A stretch of 18,623 nucleotides of DNA, from positions 1 to 18,623 of the forward strand of contig JBJECE010000006.1 of assembly GCA_051870755.1 (NCBI GenBank), given 5' to 3'. The notes beneath the pieces were generated by a model that saw nothing but the letters and a program-made list of their open reading frames with translations, searched no databases and was not told the DNA's origin. Source of the DNA: W0P28-013 sp051870755 (GTDB lineage: Bacteria > Bacteroidota > Bacteroidia > Bacteroidales > Paludibacteraceae). Position numbers and translations under genes: made by a program. Below, piece after piece: positions 1-6,590 of this stretch. Each line of letters opens with the position of its first letter. Position 1 is the first letter of the stretch.

Positions 1-1
1 T

Positions 2-91
2 CTCGCCTTAGAGGTTTCTGGTGAGAATGCTTCCAATGAGTGGTTGGAGCCAGTAGGTGATGACGAATATAATAAGGTAAATACAAAATAA
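2..91 (+). CDS. 3' end of a CDS, probably a cupin-domain protein (partial)
   Basis: An open frame runs in from the left edge of the window and gives 29 residues before a TAA stop; the start lies outside. The visible peptide contains the stretch SNEWLEPVGDDEYNKV. An NEWLEPV–DEEY pattern is what I recall at the C-terminus of cupin-domain proteins (including cupin/carboxymuconolactone-decarboxylase types) that often sit beside flavodoxin and aldo/keto-reductase genes in gut Bacteroidales. That family call is from memory of a short tail and is only moderately sure. The stop is 7 bases before the ATG of the flavodoxin gene, so the two are probably cotranscribed with tatA and tatC. Confidence 0.5.
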   Translation, partial: LALEVSGENASNEWLEPVGDDEYNKVNTK

Positions 92-98
92 CAATGAT

Positions 99-908
99 AT
101 GAAAACAAAATTATTATTATTGATTATGGCTATATTACTTACAGCAAGTTGCACCAATGCCAAGACATTGGTGGTTTACTACAGTTTTACGAACAACGTG
201 CATACCATCGTCAGCGACCTGAGCACTCAGATTGATGCCGACGTGATACGCATTGAGCCAGCTGAGAAAGGCATCGACTATGCAGCAAATAATTATGCGG
301 CTGGCAGTGCATTGATTTCTGCCATACGAAGCAATCCCGATGATGCAGCGTCCTATCCTGCCATCGACCCTGTGGAAGTCAATATGGCTGACTATGACAT
401 GGTAATCGTGGCTGCTCCGCTGTGGTGGAGCCAAATGGCAGCGCCATTGCAGACTTTTCTTTTTCAACATGGCAAGGAGATGGCCGGAAAGCACATCGCC
501 CTGATTGTGTCGAGTGCAAGCAGCGGCATTAGCGGCGTGGTGGCAGATGCAAAACGCCTCATTCCCGAGGGAAATTTCCTTGAGCCAAATCTCTGGATTC
601 GCTCGTCGCAGGTGTCCAATCGCCACAGCATGATTGAGCAGTGGTTGAAGGACATAGATTATAGCAATCTAACTGCGGCTATTTCATCTACAGAAGAAGA
701 GGACACAGAATTTGTTCGCACGCAGGATGGATTTCGTATCGTGGGAGATTTCCAAGGTTTCTCCTTATTCAATTTGTCAGGAGACAAGGTAATAGAAACT
801 ACCAGTGACTATGTGAATACTGCAGCCCTTTGTCCGGGCATCTATATTGCACAAATTATCAAGGGAAATGGTAGGAGTAGTAATCAAAAAATAATAATAA
901 ACAACTAA
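99..908 (+). CDS. Exported flavodoxin-like protein with C-terminal T9SS-type sorting tail
   Basis: The 269-residue product has three parts. Residues 1-21 are a signal peptide with Lys at 2 and 4, a Leu/Ile core and TASC, which could be a relaxed lipobox (Cys18) or a signal peptidase I site after TNA. Residues 24-190 are a flavodoxin-like fold: the strand LVVYY is followed by SFTNNVHT where typical flavodoxins have the FMN-phosphate loop TGNT, and APLWWSQMAAPLQTFL is characteristic of the flavodoxin subfamily common in Bacteroidales. After an acidic linker (TEEEDTE), residues about 210-269 resemble a type A sorting domain of the type IX secretion system, ending in GIYIAQI and QKIIINN. There is no twin-arginine motif even though tatA and tatC follow 11 bases later. 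FMN binding is inferred. An extracytoplasmic flavodoxin is unusual because FMN is normally acquired in the cytoplasm. Confidence 0.85.
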   Translation: MKTKLLLLIMAILLTASCTNAKTLVVYYSFTNNVHTIVSDLSTQIDADVIRIEPAEKGIDYAANNYAAGSALISAIRSNPDDAASYPAIDPVEVNMADYDMVIVAAPLWWSQMAAPLQTFLFQHGKEMAGKHIALIVSSASSGISGVVADAKRLIPEGNFLEPNLWIRSSQVSNRHSMIEQWLKDIDYSNLTAAISSTEEEDTEFVRTQDGFRIVGDFQGFSLFNLSGDKVIETTSDYVNTAALCPGIYIAQIIKGNGRSSNQKIIINN

Positions 909-919
909 AACAAATTGGT

Positions 920-1099
920 ATGAAAAATCTATTGTTTATAGGCGGTATTGGTATGCAGGAAATACTGTTAATCACATTCATCGTGCTGTTGTTATTCGGC
1001 GGCAAAAAGATTCCTGAAATGATGAAAGGCATCGGCAAGGGCGTACGCTCGTTCAAGGACGGTATGAACAATATTGAGAACGAATCGGAGAAAAAGTAG
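920..1099 (+). CDS. tatA: TatA, Sec-independent (twin-arginine) translocase pore subunit
   Basis: This is a 59-residue gene, short enough to be missed by length-filtered ORF callers. The product begins MKNLLFIGGIGMQEILLITF, continues with a single membrane helix (roughly residues 4-26), then FGGKKIPEMMKGIGKGVRSFKDGM, the FGxKKlPe hinge and amphipathic helix typical of TatA/E, and a short charged tail (NIENESEKK). In the Tat system TatA oligomerises to let folded, often cofactor-loaded, proteins cross the inner membrane after TatC binds the RR signal. The gene is 11 bases after the flavodoxin stop and 6 bases before tatC. The C-terminal tail is short for the family. No tatB is present, so this is probably a two-component TatAC system. 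Confidence 0.93.
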   Translation: MKNLLFIGGIGMQEILLITFIVLLLFGGKKIPEMMKGIGKGVRSFKDGMNNIENESEKK

Positions 1100-1105
1100 A
1101 AACGT

Positions 1106-1921
1106 ATGGCGATGAATACTGACGAACAATCATTCTGGGATCATCTCGACGTGCTGCGGGCAGCGATTTTGAAAAGCCTGCTCGTGACCGTTGCCTTTGG
1201 GGTGGTAGCATTCTGTTTCAAAGAAGAACTGTTTGCCGTTATTCTCGCGCCTAAAAATGCCGATTTCGTTACTTATCGTATGCTCTATGCGTTCAACTCT
1301 CTGCTAACAAAAACTGCTGCTGATTTTCTCGTGAAGTTAATCAACACGGAATTGGCCGAACAATTCATCATCCACATGAAAACGGCTTTGTGTGCCGGGG
1401 TTTTGTGTGCCTCGCCTTACATATTGTATCAGTTGTTCCGTTTCGTATCACCGGCATTGTATGTCGATGAGAGAAAGTATGCCGTTCGGGTTGTCGGCGG
1501 TGGTTATGCGATGTTTCTGTTGGGAGTATTACTCAATTATTTTTTGATATTCCCGTTCACATTTCGTTTCCTCGGGACGTATCAAGTCAGTGGCGAAGTA
1601 GAGAATATGATAACACTGCAATCTTACATTTCTACTTTGATGACCATGTCGCTGGTCATGGGATTGCTCTTCGAAATGCCGATTCTCTCGTGGCTGTTCA
1701 CAAAATTGGGGTTCCTTTCGGTAGATTTCATGCGCACATATCGAAAGCATGCAGTCGTAGCCATCTTTGTCGTGGCAGCCGTCATCACTCCTACGTCAGA
1801 TGTATTCACTTTGCTGTTTGTGTCAATCCCGATGTACCTGCTTTACGAAATAAGTATTGCTGTTGTGAAAATCGCAAGCCACACCGAACGCAAAACCATT
1901 GTAGCCGACAATACAGATTGA
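1106..1921 (+). CDS. tatC: TatC, twin-arginine translocase receptor subunit
   Basis: The 271-residue product starts with FWDHLDVLRAAILKS, the N-terminal cytoplasmic segment (HLxELR-like) that recognises twin-arginine signal peptides, and then shows about six hydrophobic helices as expected for TatC. Family-typical stretches include LCASPYILYQLFRFVSPALY around residues 99-118, with the conserved FVSPALY, and the late segment AVITPTSDVFT around residue 225. An ATG two codons downstream (position 1112) is an equally possible start. It follows tatA by 6 bases, so coupled expression is likely. No obvious Tat substrate with an RR signal lies inside the window; the substrate may lie upstream of the left edge. 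Confidence 0.95.
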   Translation: MAMNTDEQSFWDHLDVLRAAILKSLLVTVAFGVVAFCFKEELFAVILAPKNADFVTYRMLYAFNSLLTKTAADFLVKLINTELAEQFIIHMKTALCAGVLCASPYILYQLFRFVSPALYVDERKYAVRVVGGGYAMFLLGVLLNYFLIFPFTFRFLGTYQVSGEVENMITLQSYISTLMTMSLVMGLLFEMPILSWLFTKLGFLSVDFMRTYRKHAVVAIFVVAAVITPTSDVFTLLFVSIPMYLLYEISIAVVKIASHTERKTIVADNTD

Positions 1922-2005
1922 TAATGTAAAAAACTGACGAATAAATCGATGCAAAATGCAATAAATCAGACATTTTGGCGTTTTTGTTAAAAATATGATT
2001 TTCTT

Positions 2006-2893
2006 ATGCAAGATATTTTTCTGAACACCATACAGGATTTTAACGACTATAACGGGAAGGAAACGCTTCATCCTTTGGTCAGCGTGGTGCGTATGGAGAA
2101 AACGACGCACATCCAAAAATGCGTGATGCACTATGGACTCTATGCTATCTACCTCAAAGAGACCAAAGGCTGCAAACTCTCTTATGGCCGCACGCCCTAC
2201 GACTTCGACGAGATGACCGTAACGAGTTTTGCGCCCGGTCAGGTTGTTACGGTAGAGCCCAACCCCGATGTGCCGTTTGCAAAATACACCGCCCTTGTGT
2301 TTCATCCCGACCTGCTCAATCGCACCACTTTGGCCAAGCAGATGAGCCGCTACGAGTTCTTCGACTACACCAGCACAGAGGCTTTGCACCTGTCAGCACA
2401 GGAAGTCGAAATATTTCAAGGTGTTCTCACCAGGATAGAACAGGAACTGCATCGTGCTATCGACAAGCATACGCGCGAACTTATCGTATCCAATATCGAG
2501 CTGCTGCTCAACTATTGCCTGCGCTTCTACGACCGCCAATTCATCACCCGCGAGGAAATCAACAACTCTGTTGTGAAAAAATTTATCCGCCTGCTTGATG
2601 ATTATATTGTCAATCAAGCAGCAAGTGAGGGGTTGCCGTCTGTGGCGTATTTTGCCGACAAATGCTGCTTTTCAACGGGCTATTTCGGCACTTTGGTAAA
2701 AATAGAAACAGGACGGTCGGCCAAAGATATTATCGCCGACCATCTGCTATCACACGCCAAGCAAATGCTGAACGAAGCATCACTGACTATTTCTACAGTA
2801 AGCGATCGACTCGGCTTCGACTATCCGCAGCATTTTGTCCGATTCTTCAAGGCGCATACCGGCAAAACACCTGCGCAATGGCGCGCGGCATAA
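2006..2893 (+). CDS. AraC/XylS-family transcriptional regulator
   Basis: The 295-residue protein has an N-terminal cupin-like sensing region (about 1-180; note SFAPGQVVTVEP around residues 77-88) and a C-terminal AraC DNA-binding domain (about 210-293). The second helix-turn-helix is clear in ASLTISTVSDRLGFDYPQHF followed by VRFFKAHTGKTPAQWRA, the standard AraC signature. The first HTH is at VAYFADKCCFSTGYFGTLVK. It lies 84 bases downstream of tatC on the same strand and could be cotranscribed or separately expressed; I see no convincing Bacteroidetes promoter in the gap. In related genomes such regulators often sit beside flavodoxin and reductase genes, so control of the upstream flavodoxin–tat cluster is a reasonable but untested inference. 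Confidence 0.9.
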   Translation: MQDIFLNTIQDFNDYNGKETLHPLVSVVRMEKTTHIQKCVMHYGLYAIYLKETKGCKLSYGRTPYDFDEMTVTSFAPGQVVTVEPNPDVPFAKYTALVFHPDLLNRTTLAKQMSRYEFFDYTSTEALHLSAQEVEIFQGVLTRIEQELHRAIDKHTRELIVSNIELLLNYCLRFYDRQFITREEINNSVVKKFIRLLDDYIVNQAASEGLPSVAYFADKCCFSTGYFGTLVKIETGRSAKDIIADHLLSHAKQMLNEASLTISTVSDRLGFDYPQHFVRFFKAHTGKTPAQWRAA

Positions 2894-2951
2894 ATGGACC
2901 CGACTCATCCGTGAAAGTACAATTATTTTATTGATAATCAGCTTTAATCAT

Positions 2952-2992
2952 CATACAAAATGAATAACTCCGCATCGTCAAGGTGCGGAGTT
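2952..2992 (+). repeat. 41-bp direct repeat, copy 1 (contains the terminator hairpin)
   Basis: This stretch starts CATACAAAATGAATAACTCC and matches 3639-3679 at 40 of 41 positions; the only difference is G versus A at the eleventh base. It includes the left arm, the loop and most of the right arm of the hairpin. Conservation of the unpaired loop and of the flank outside the stem shows duplication rather than independent selection of two terminators. Confidence 0.9.
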
Positions 2993-2999
2993 ATTTTTT
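2963..2999 (+). terminator. Rho-independent terminator after the AraC gene; repeat copy 1
   Basis: A perfect 12-bp stem (2963-2974 with 2984-2995; arm AATAACTCCGCA) closes a 9-base loop (TCGTCAAGG) and ends in a run of six T. It lies 70 bases after the araC stop. It is one of two nearly identical elements flanking the SnoaL gene. Its T-run leads directly into the promoter of that gene. Confidence 0.8.
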
Positions 3000-3001
3000 G
3001 C

Positions 3002-3032
3002 TTGTGTGCCTCGCAAAAATATTGTAACTTTG
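3002..3032 (+). promoter_or_regulatory. Bacteroidetes-type promoter of the SnoaL lipoprotein gene
   Basis: TTG at 3002-3004 is followed by 20 bases and then TAACTTTG at 3025-3032, a perfect match to the -7 element TAnnTTTG. Transcription would begin near 3039, leaving a leader of about 47 bases before the ATG at 3086. A TTTG at 2997-3000 is an alternative -33, with a less usual 24-base spacer. Confidence 0.65.
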
Positions 3033-3085
3033 TGGCGAGCCTCGCTGCTCTACACAGAAGCAAATCATTCAAACATGTTATTACT

Positions 3086-3574
3086 ATGAAAAAAGCAAAA
3101 TTTGTGGCGCCTCTTGTGATGGCGGCTTGTACCATTTTTAGCGCGAATGTTTTGACGGCTTGCACCACCAATACAAACGATGAGGCCAAAAACGTTGTCG
3201 AAGCCTTTTTTTGCGAGGGGTACGAACATCATAATTATGAATATGTAATGGAGTGTGTATCAGATAATTACATCGATCATAGTCCGGTGGCAGCGCGCAG
3301 TAATGCCGACGCTGTTGGCATCCTCAAAATTGTGCAACGCCAATTTTCCGACCTAAAAATTACCGTCCTCGACATTTTTTCCGAAGGCGATATGGTGGCT
3401 ACGCGCATTCGCTTCGAAGGCGTGCATGCCGATACTTGTCAAGGCGTACCGGCCACCGGTCGGCACATTTCGTTCGAAGCCTTGGAAAATTTCAGAGTTG
3501 TCGATGGCAAGATAGTAGAGTCGTGGGGTTATTGGCCGGATGATGACATTCGCCGTCAGCTCTCCGGCGAATAA
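3086..3574 (+). CDS. SnoaL-like (ester cyclase family) lipoprotein
   Basis: The 162-residue product begins MKKAKFVAPLVMAACTIF and has a lipobox-like VLTAC (Cys27), so it is probably a lipoprotein. Residues about 35-155 match the SnoaL-like polyketide cyclase/ester cyclase fold of the NTF2 superfamily: NYIDHSP (the typical DyiDHnp segment), then GDMVATRIRFEGVH, GRHISFEALENFRVVDGKI and VESWGYWPDD. Many such proteins are catalytically undefined; substrate and reaction cannot be read from the sequence. I chose the ATG at 3086 over the in-frame one at 2960 because it gives a signal peptide and lies downstream of a good promoter; the longer frame would run through the terminator hairpin. The gene stands alone between two copies of the same hairpin. 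Confidence 0.85.
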   Translation: MKKAKFVAPLVMAACTIFSANVLTACTTNTNDEAKNVVEAFFCEGYEHHNYEYVMECVSDNYIDHSPVAARSNADAVGILKIVQRQFSDLKITVLDIFSEGDMVATRIRFEGVHADTCQGVPATGRHISFEALENFRVVDGKIVESWGYWPDDDIRRQLSGE

Positions 3575-3638
3575 ATTCAATACCATACAATCCTGAAAAA
3601 GCACAAGAATTTATTACGCATTGGCCAATTTTTTTCGC

Positions 3639-3679
3639 CATACAAAATAAATAACTCCGCATCGTCAAGGTGCGGAGTT
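3639..3679 (+). repeat. 41-bp direct repeat, copy 2
   Basis: Second copy of the repeat at 2952-2992, in the same orientation and 687 bases downstream. The pair brackets the SnoaL gene together with its promoter. It lies between the convergent SnoaL and yggS genes. Confidence 0.9.
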
Positions 3680-3688
3680 GTGTTTTTT
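3653..3688. terminator. Terminator hairpin between convergent SnoaL and yggS genes
   Basis: A 9-bp stem AACTCCGCA (3653-3661) pairs with 3671-3679 around the loop TCGTCAAGG and is followed on the plus strand by a T6 run at 3683-3688. Read on the minus strand the same stem is followed by a T-rich stretch, so it could serve both converging transcripts. Confidence 0.7.
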
Positions 3689-3707
3689 GTCGTGTGAGTA
3701 AGCGCTG

Positions 3708-4364
3708 TCAGCGCACGCCAAAAATGGCGGTGCCGATGCGTACCATGGTGCTGCCTTCGGCTATGGCAATGTCGAAATCGTCGCTCATGCCCATCGACAA
3801 CTCGGTGAAGTAGGGCAGTGCGCATTGTGGGCGCAACTCGTCGAACAAGACGCGCACTTGGTGCAATTCTGCTTGAGTTTGCGCACGGTCGTCGGTGGCG
3901 GTGCCCATGGTCATCAAACCGCAGATGTGCGTGTGCGAAAATTGTTCCCAACCGCATCGGGCAAAAAATGCGCGTGCTTCGTCGGGCGAAAAACCGTGTT
4001 TTGTGCTTTCGCGCGCAATGTGAATTTCGAGTAAAACGTTTGCCGTCAGGTTGTTACGCTCGGCGCAGCGGTCGATGGCGGCCAACAGGCGTTCGGAATC
4101 GACACTGTGGATGAGTGCGGCGCGTGGCACTACATATTTCACCTTGTTAGTTTGCAGCGATCCGATGAAATGCCATTCAATATCGTGTGGCAGCGCATCG
4201 TATTTGGCCGTTAGTTCTTGTGCATGGCTTTCGCCAAACAGTCGTTCGCCACAATCGTAGGCCGCTTTAACGGCATTGATAGGGTGAAATTTCGACACGC
4301 AAATCAACTGTACGCGGTCGGGTATCTGTTGCCGGATGTGCCGTATGTTTTCGGCAATGCTCAT
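3708..4364 (-). CDS. yggS: YggS/PLPBP-family pyridoxal-phosphate homeostasis protein
   Basis: The 218-residue protein is a single-domain alanine-racemase-like TIM barrel that binds PLP without known catalysis and buffers vitamin B6 and amino-acid homeostasis in the cytoplasm. Diagnostic segments are LICVSKFHP with the PLP lysine at position 25, GESHAQEL, WHFIGSLQTNKVKYV (about 64-78), IHSVDS, the strand with MTMG, LSMGMSDDFDIAIAEGSTMVRIG with the phosphate-binding end, and the C-terminal GTAIFG. Length is slightly below the usual 220-235. It is last in a three-gene minus-strand operon; its ATG overlaps the end of the DUF4494 gene by 4 bases, implying translational coupling. Confidence 0.95.
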   Translation of the reverse strand: MSIAENIRHIRQQIPDRVQLICVSKFHPINAVKAAYDCGERLFGESHAQELTAKYDALPHDIEWHFIGSLQTNKVKYVVPRAALIHSVDSERLLAAIDRCAERNNLTANVLLEIHIARESTKHGFSPDEARAFFARCGWEQFSHTHICGLMTMGTATDDRAQTQAELHQVRVLFDELRPQCALPYFTELSMGMSDDFDIAIAEGSTMVRIGTAIFGVR

Positions 4365-4813
4365 TTTGCTGCGGTCGCGTCAGATATTTGATAGGCAAAT
4401 ACGTCAAGAATGTTTGTTACGGTGATGCTCGCTATTTCGTATTCGCCCAGTGTGCCTTTCATGCGCTCTATCAGCGTATCGACGGCGTTTTTGAAATCCG
4501 ATGCTTGCACCATCATTATTTGCGGCATTTTTTTCTCAATGCCTTTGTCTTCGTCAATACTGATGTAGTTGATTTTGCAGCGGAACCATTTGTCGCCGCC
4601 TTCGTTGTAGAATAGTTCGGCGATTTTTGTTTTGCGGATGTCTTTAATTTCCAATTCGCCTGATGTGGCGTAGGGTTTCACTTCTTCGAAAATGCGTTTC
4701 TCGGCTTCGGCATACGAGATTGCGTCCACCAAGTAGGGTTCGGTAGTAGGAGTGATGAGACCGTTTTCGCCTTGACGGTCAAATTTTACTTTTACGGTAA
4801 ACCACGTGTACAT
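4361..4813 (-). CDS. DUF4494 family protein
   Basis: The 150-residue soluble protein begins MYTWFTVKVKFDRQGENG and has YLVDAISYAEAEKRIFEEV, which matches my memory of DUF4494, a Bacteroidetes family of unknown function usually next to yggS. There is no signal peptide or membrane segment. The N-terminal third looks like an alpha/beta fold, and a second similar unit (WFRCKINYISIDED, then VQASDFKNAVDTLIERM) suggests an internal duplication of a strand–strand–helix unit; that is my reading of the pattern, not a known fact. It overlaps yggS by 4 bases and starts 12 bases after the upstream lipoprotein gene. A PLP-related role can be inferred only from linkage. Confidence 0.85.
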   Translation of the reverse strand: MYTWFTVKVKFDRQGENGLITPTTEPYLVDAISYAEAEKRIFEEVKPYATSGELEIKDIRKTKIAELFYNEGGDKWFRCKINYISIDEDKGIEKKMPQIMMVQASDFKNAVDTLIERMKGTLGEYEIASITVTNILDVFAYQISDATAAK

Positions 4814-4825
4814 ATTGTGTTCTGT

Positions 4826-5668
4826 TTAGTTTTGTTCAAGAATATATTGTTCGATAAATGTGTCAATATCAGCACTCTTTTTGAAGTTTGATGCCGCCGC
4901 CAATGCCATGAATTGTTGTAGCAATGGTGTGCTGACAGCGTCGGGATATTCGGTAATGTAGAGTTCAATGATTTGTTGTATTTGCGGCATCAGCATTTGT
5001 GTTTCCCAATCGAATACGGGTGAATTGTCGGCTCCGGCCAACAAAATGGCTAAATAGTACTTCTGGCAAGCAACGATTTGCGGTGTCAGTTGGTCGTTGG
5101 GATATCGTGCTAACATATCGTCGCACATTTTCAAGCGTTGGGCTATCTCTTCGTATGTGATGTTGATGGCGGCATCGTTGAGCGATGGCGTTTCGACTTC
5201 CAATTCCGACAGCGTGGCGATGGTGCGTTCCAGCGGCGTCATATATTTCCAAAAGGCTTCGGCGATGAATATGGGCATGACGTCGGTGGTGATGCCGCCT
5301 TCCGACGTGTACATCATGATGCCGTATTGGCGCAGTTGGCTCATAGCCCGATTGAGCGAATCCAATTGTTGCTCCATCAGTTGCGGATCGTTGGTGGTGA
5401 GCGCCGTGCCGTAGGCCTCTTCCATCAAACTTGTTTGAATGTCGGCGCAGGCAAAAATGTATTTGACGAACAATTCCTGCAAATGTGTGGCTTGCTCGGC
5501 GGTCAGATGGCTGGCATCGATAATCATGTCGTGCGCTTTTGTAATGCGCGACAATTCCAGCGGTTCCGATGTGTTCAGCGTGTCGGCTATGGCCTGATAT
5601 TGCGTTTCGCCGCGGTTGCAGGCTGCCACTACGCATAGCGTGATCAGAAAAAGAAGCGTGCGTTTCAT
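4826..5668 (-). CDS. Lipoprotein of unknown function, first gene of the yggS operon
   Basis: The 280-residue product starts MKRTLLFLITLCVVAACNRG, a clear lipoprotein signal with VAAC (Cys17). The rest appears all-helical, rich in Gln, Leu and Met. Pieces such as YVKYIFACADIQTSLMEEAYG do not point me to a named family, and the ends of the helices suggest a TPR-like or helical-bundle surface, which is inference. I see no catalytic motif. It is the first gene of a minus-strand operon with the DUF4494 gene (12-base gap) and yggS, and is divergent from rsmE across a 140-base spacer. Similar small lipoproteins of unknown function next to yggS–DUF4494 probably exist in relatives, but I cannot confirm it. 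Confidence 0.75.
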   Translation of the reverse strand: MKRTLLFLITLCVVAACNRGETQYQAIADTLNTSEPLELSRITKAHDMIIDASHLTAEQATHLQELFVKYIFACADIQTSLMEEAYGTALTTNDPQLMEQQLDSLNRAMSQLRQYGIMMYTSEGGITTDVMPIFIAEAFWKYMTPLERTIATLSELEVETPSLNDAAINITYEEIAQRLKMCDDMLARYPNDQLTPQIVACQKYYLAILLAGADNSPVFDWETQMLMPQIQQIIELYITEYPDAVSTPLLQQFMALAAASNFKKSADIDTFIEQYILEQN

Positions 5669-5709
5669 GACAAAATTGTTTAAGCGTTAGGTGCTTTCGG
5701 ATTTAATTG

Positions 5710-5717
5710 CAAAAATA
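5710..5717 (-). promoter_or_regulatory. Possible -7 element for the lipoprotein–DUF4494–yggS operon
   Basis: On the minus strand the sequence TATTTTTG fits TAnnTTTG and lies 42 bases before the ATG at 5668. No good -33 element is found at 19-23 bases upstream, so the call is weak. Confidence 0.3.
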
Positions 5718-5762
5718 CAAATATTTTTTGTACGATGCTACTGATTTTTGAAAAATACGTTG

Positions 5763-5770
5763 TAATTTTG
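5763..5770 (+). promoter_or_regulatory. Possible -7 element for rsmE
   Basis: TAATTTTG within TTGTAATTTTG matches the Bacteroidetes -7 consensus 38 bases before the rsmE ATG. The -33 position has no clear TTTG, so only half of the promoter is convincing. Confidence 0.45.
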
Positions 5771-5808
5771 TCGAAATTTTCACACAGCATCAAAAAAACG
5801 ATGTGCTT

Positions 5809-6510
5809 ATGACACTTTTCTACGCTCCCGACATTTTGGAAAATCCGTTTTTGCCCGAAGACGAATCGGCGCATTGCACCCGCGTGTTGCGTTTGCAGGC
5901 AGGCGCTGTGGTGCAGATTATCGATGGCAAGGGCACGCTGTACGATGCGACGATAGTGGCACCGCATGCCAAACGTACCGAAGTGAAGATTGTGTCGGCA
6001 CATCCCGATTTCGGCCGTCGGCCATTCCGCCTGCATTTGGCTGTGGCGCCGACCAAAAATAGCGACCGCTTCGAGTGGTTTGTCGAGAAAGCGACCGAAA
6101 TCGGTGTCGATGAAATAACGCCGCTCTTGTGCCGCTATTCGGAACGGCGCGCCATTCGTCCCGAACGTATCGAAAAAATATTGGTTTCGGCCTCGAAACA
6201 GTCGTACAAGGCGCGCATCCCGCAACTCAATCCGATGACTGCTGTGGACGAGTTTTTGCAACACGTGCGCGAACCCTATCGTTTCGTGGCGCATTGCTAC
6301 GAGGGCGACAAACCGCATCTGCTGCATGTGTGTCCGCCCAAATCGGAGGTCGTCATCATGGTCGGCCCCGAAGGCGACTTTAGCCGCGACGAAGTCGATT
6401 TGGCTGTCAATCAGCACTTTGTGCCGGTAACGTTGGGCGCAAGTCGTCTGCGCACCGAAACGGCCGGTGTGGTGGCGTGTCATTTGGCGGCGGTGGTGAA
6501 CGAAATTTAA
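5809..6510 (+). CDS. rsmE: RsmE, 16S rRNA (uracil1498-N3)-methyltransferase
   Basis: The 233-residue protein is a SPOUT-class methyltransferase that uses S-adenosylmethionine to methylate U1498 of 16S rRNA in the 30S subunit. The N-terminal PUA-like region contains the family's HCTRVLRLQAG segment (about residues 22-32). The catalytic half shows LAVAPTKNSDRFEWFVEKATEIG, then VGPEGDFSRDEVDLA (about 184-198) and LGASRLRTETAGVVA (about 208-222), the SAM-binding knot. I chose ATG at 5809; an in-frame GTG at 5803 would add two residues, and the ATG at 5801 is out of frame and stops at once. It is divergent from the lipoprotein operon and 80 bases upstream of nusB, which has its own promoter. Confidence 0.96.
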   Translation: MTLFYAPDILENPFLPEDESAHCTRVLRLQAGAVVQIIDGKGTLYDATIVAPHAKRTEVKIVSAHPDFGRRPFRLHLAVAPTKNSDRFEWFVEKATEIGVDEITPLLCRYSERRAIRPERIEKILVSASKQSYKARIPQLNPMTAVDEFLQHVREPYRFVAHCYEGDKPHLLHVCPPKSEVVIMVGPEGDFSRDEVDLAVNQHFVPVTLGASRLRTETAGVVACHLAAVVNEI

Positions 6511-6527
6511 GTAAAATCAGCCGTTTT

Positions 6528-6561
6528 TTTGGCGCAGTTTGCCGATTTTTTTGTAACTTTG
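6528..6561 (+). promoter_or_regulatory. Bacteroidetes-type promoter of the nusB operon
   Basis: TTTG at 6528-6531 and a perfect TAACTTTG at 6554-6561 are separated by 22 bases. Transcription would start near 6568, about 23 bases before the nusB ATG at 6591. The promoter supports the later start over the in-frame ATG at 6477, which lies inside rsmE. Confidence 0.7.
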
Positions 6562-6590
6562 CAGCCGCAAACTACAATACCAAACGTTCT

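Noticed and set aside
1922..2005. Promoter for the AraC gene
   Set aside because: TTTG at 1974-1977 with TATGATTT at 1994 is a poor -7 match and too close to the start codon.
2960..3085. N-terminal extension of the SnoaL protein to the ATG at 2960
   Set aside because: It would be translated through a terminator hairpin and the promoter, and would bury the signal peptide.
3570..3615. AATAAATTC/GAATTTATT inverted repeat around the SnoaL stop
   Set aside because: AT-rich 9-bp arms with a 28-base loop could arise by chance and have no T-run; the hairpin at 3653 is the better terminator.
6477..6590. N-terminal extension of NusB to the ATG at 6477
   Set aside because: It overlaps rsmE and lies upstream of the nusB promoter; homology begins at 6591.
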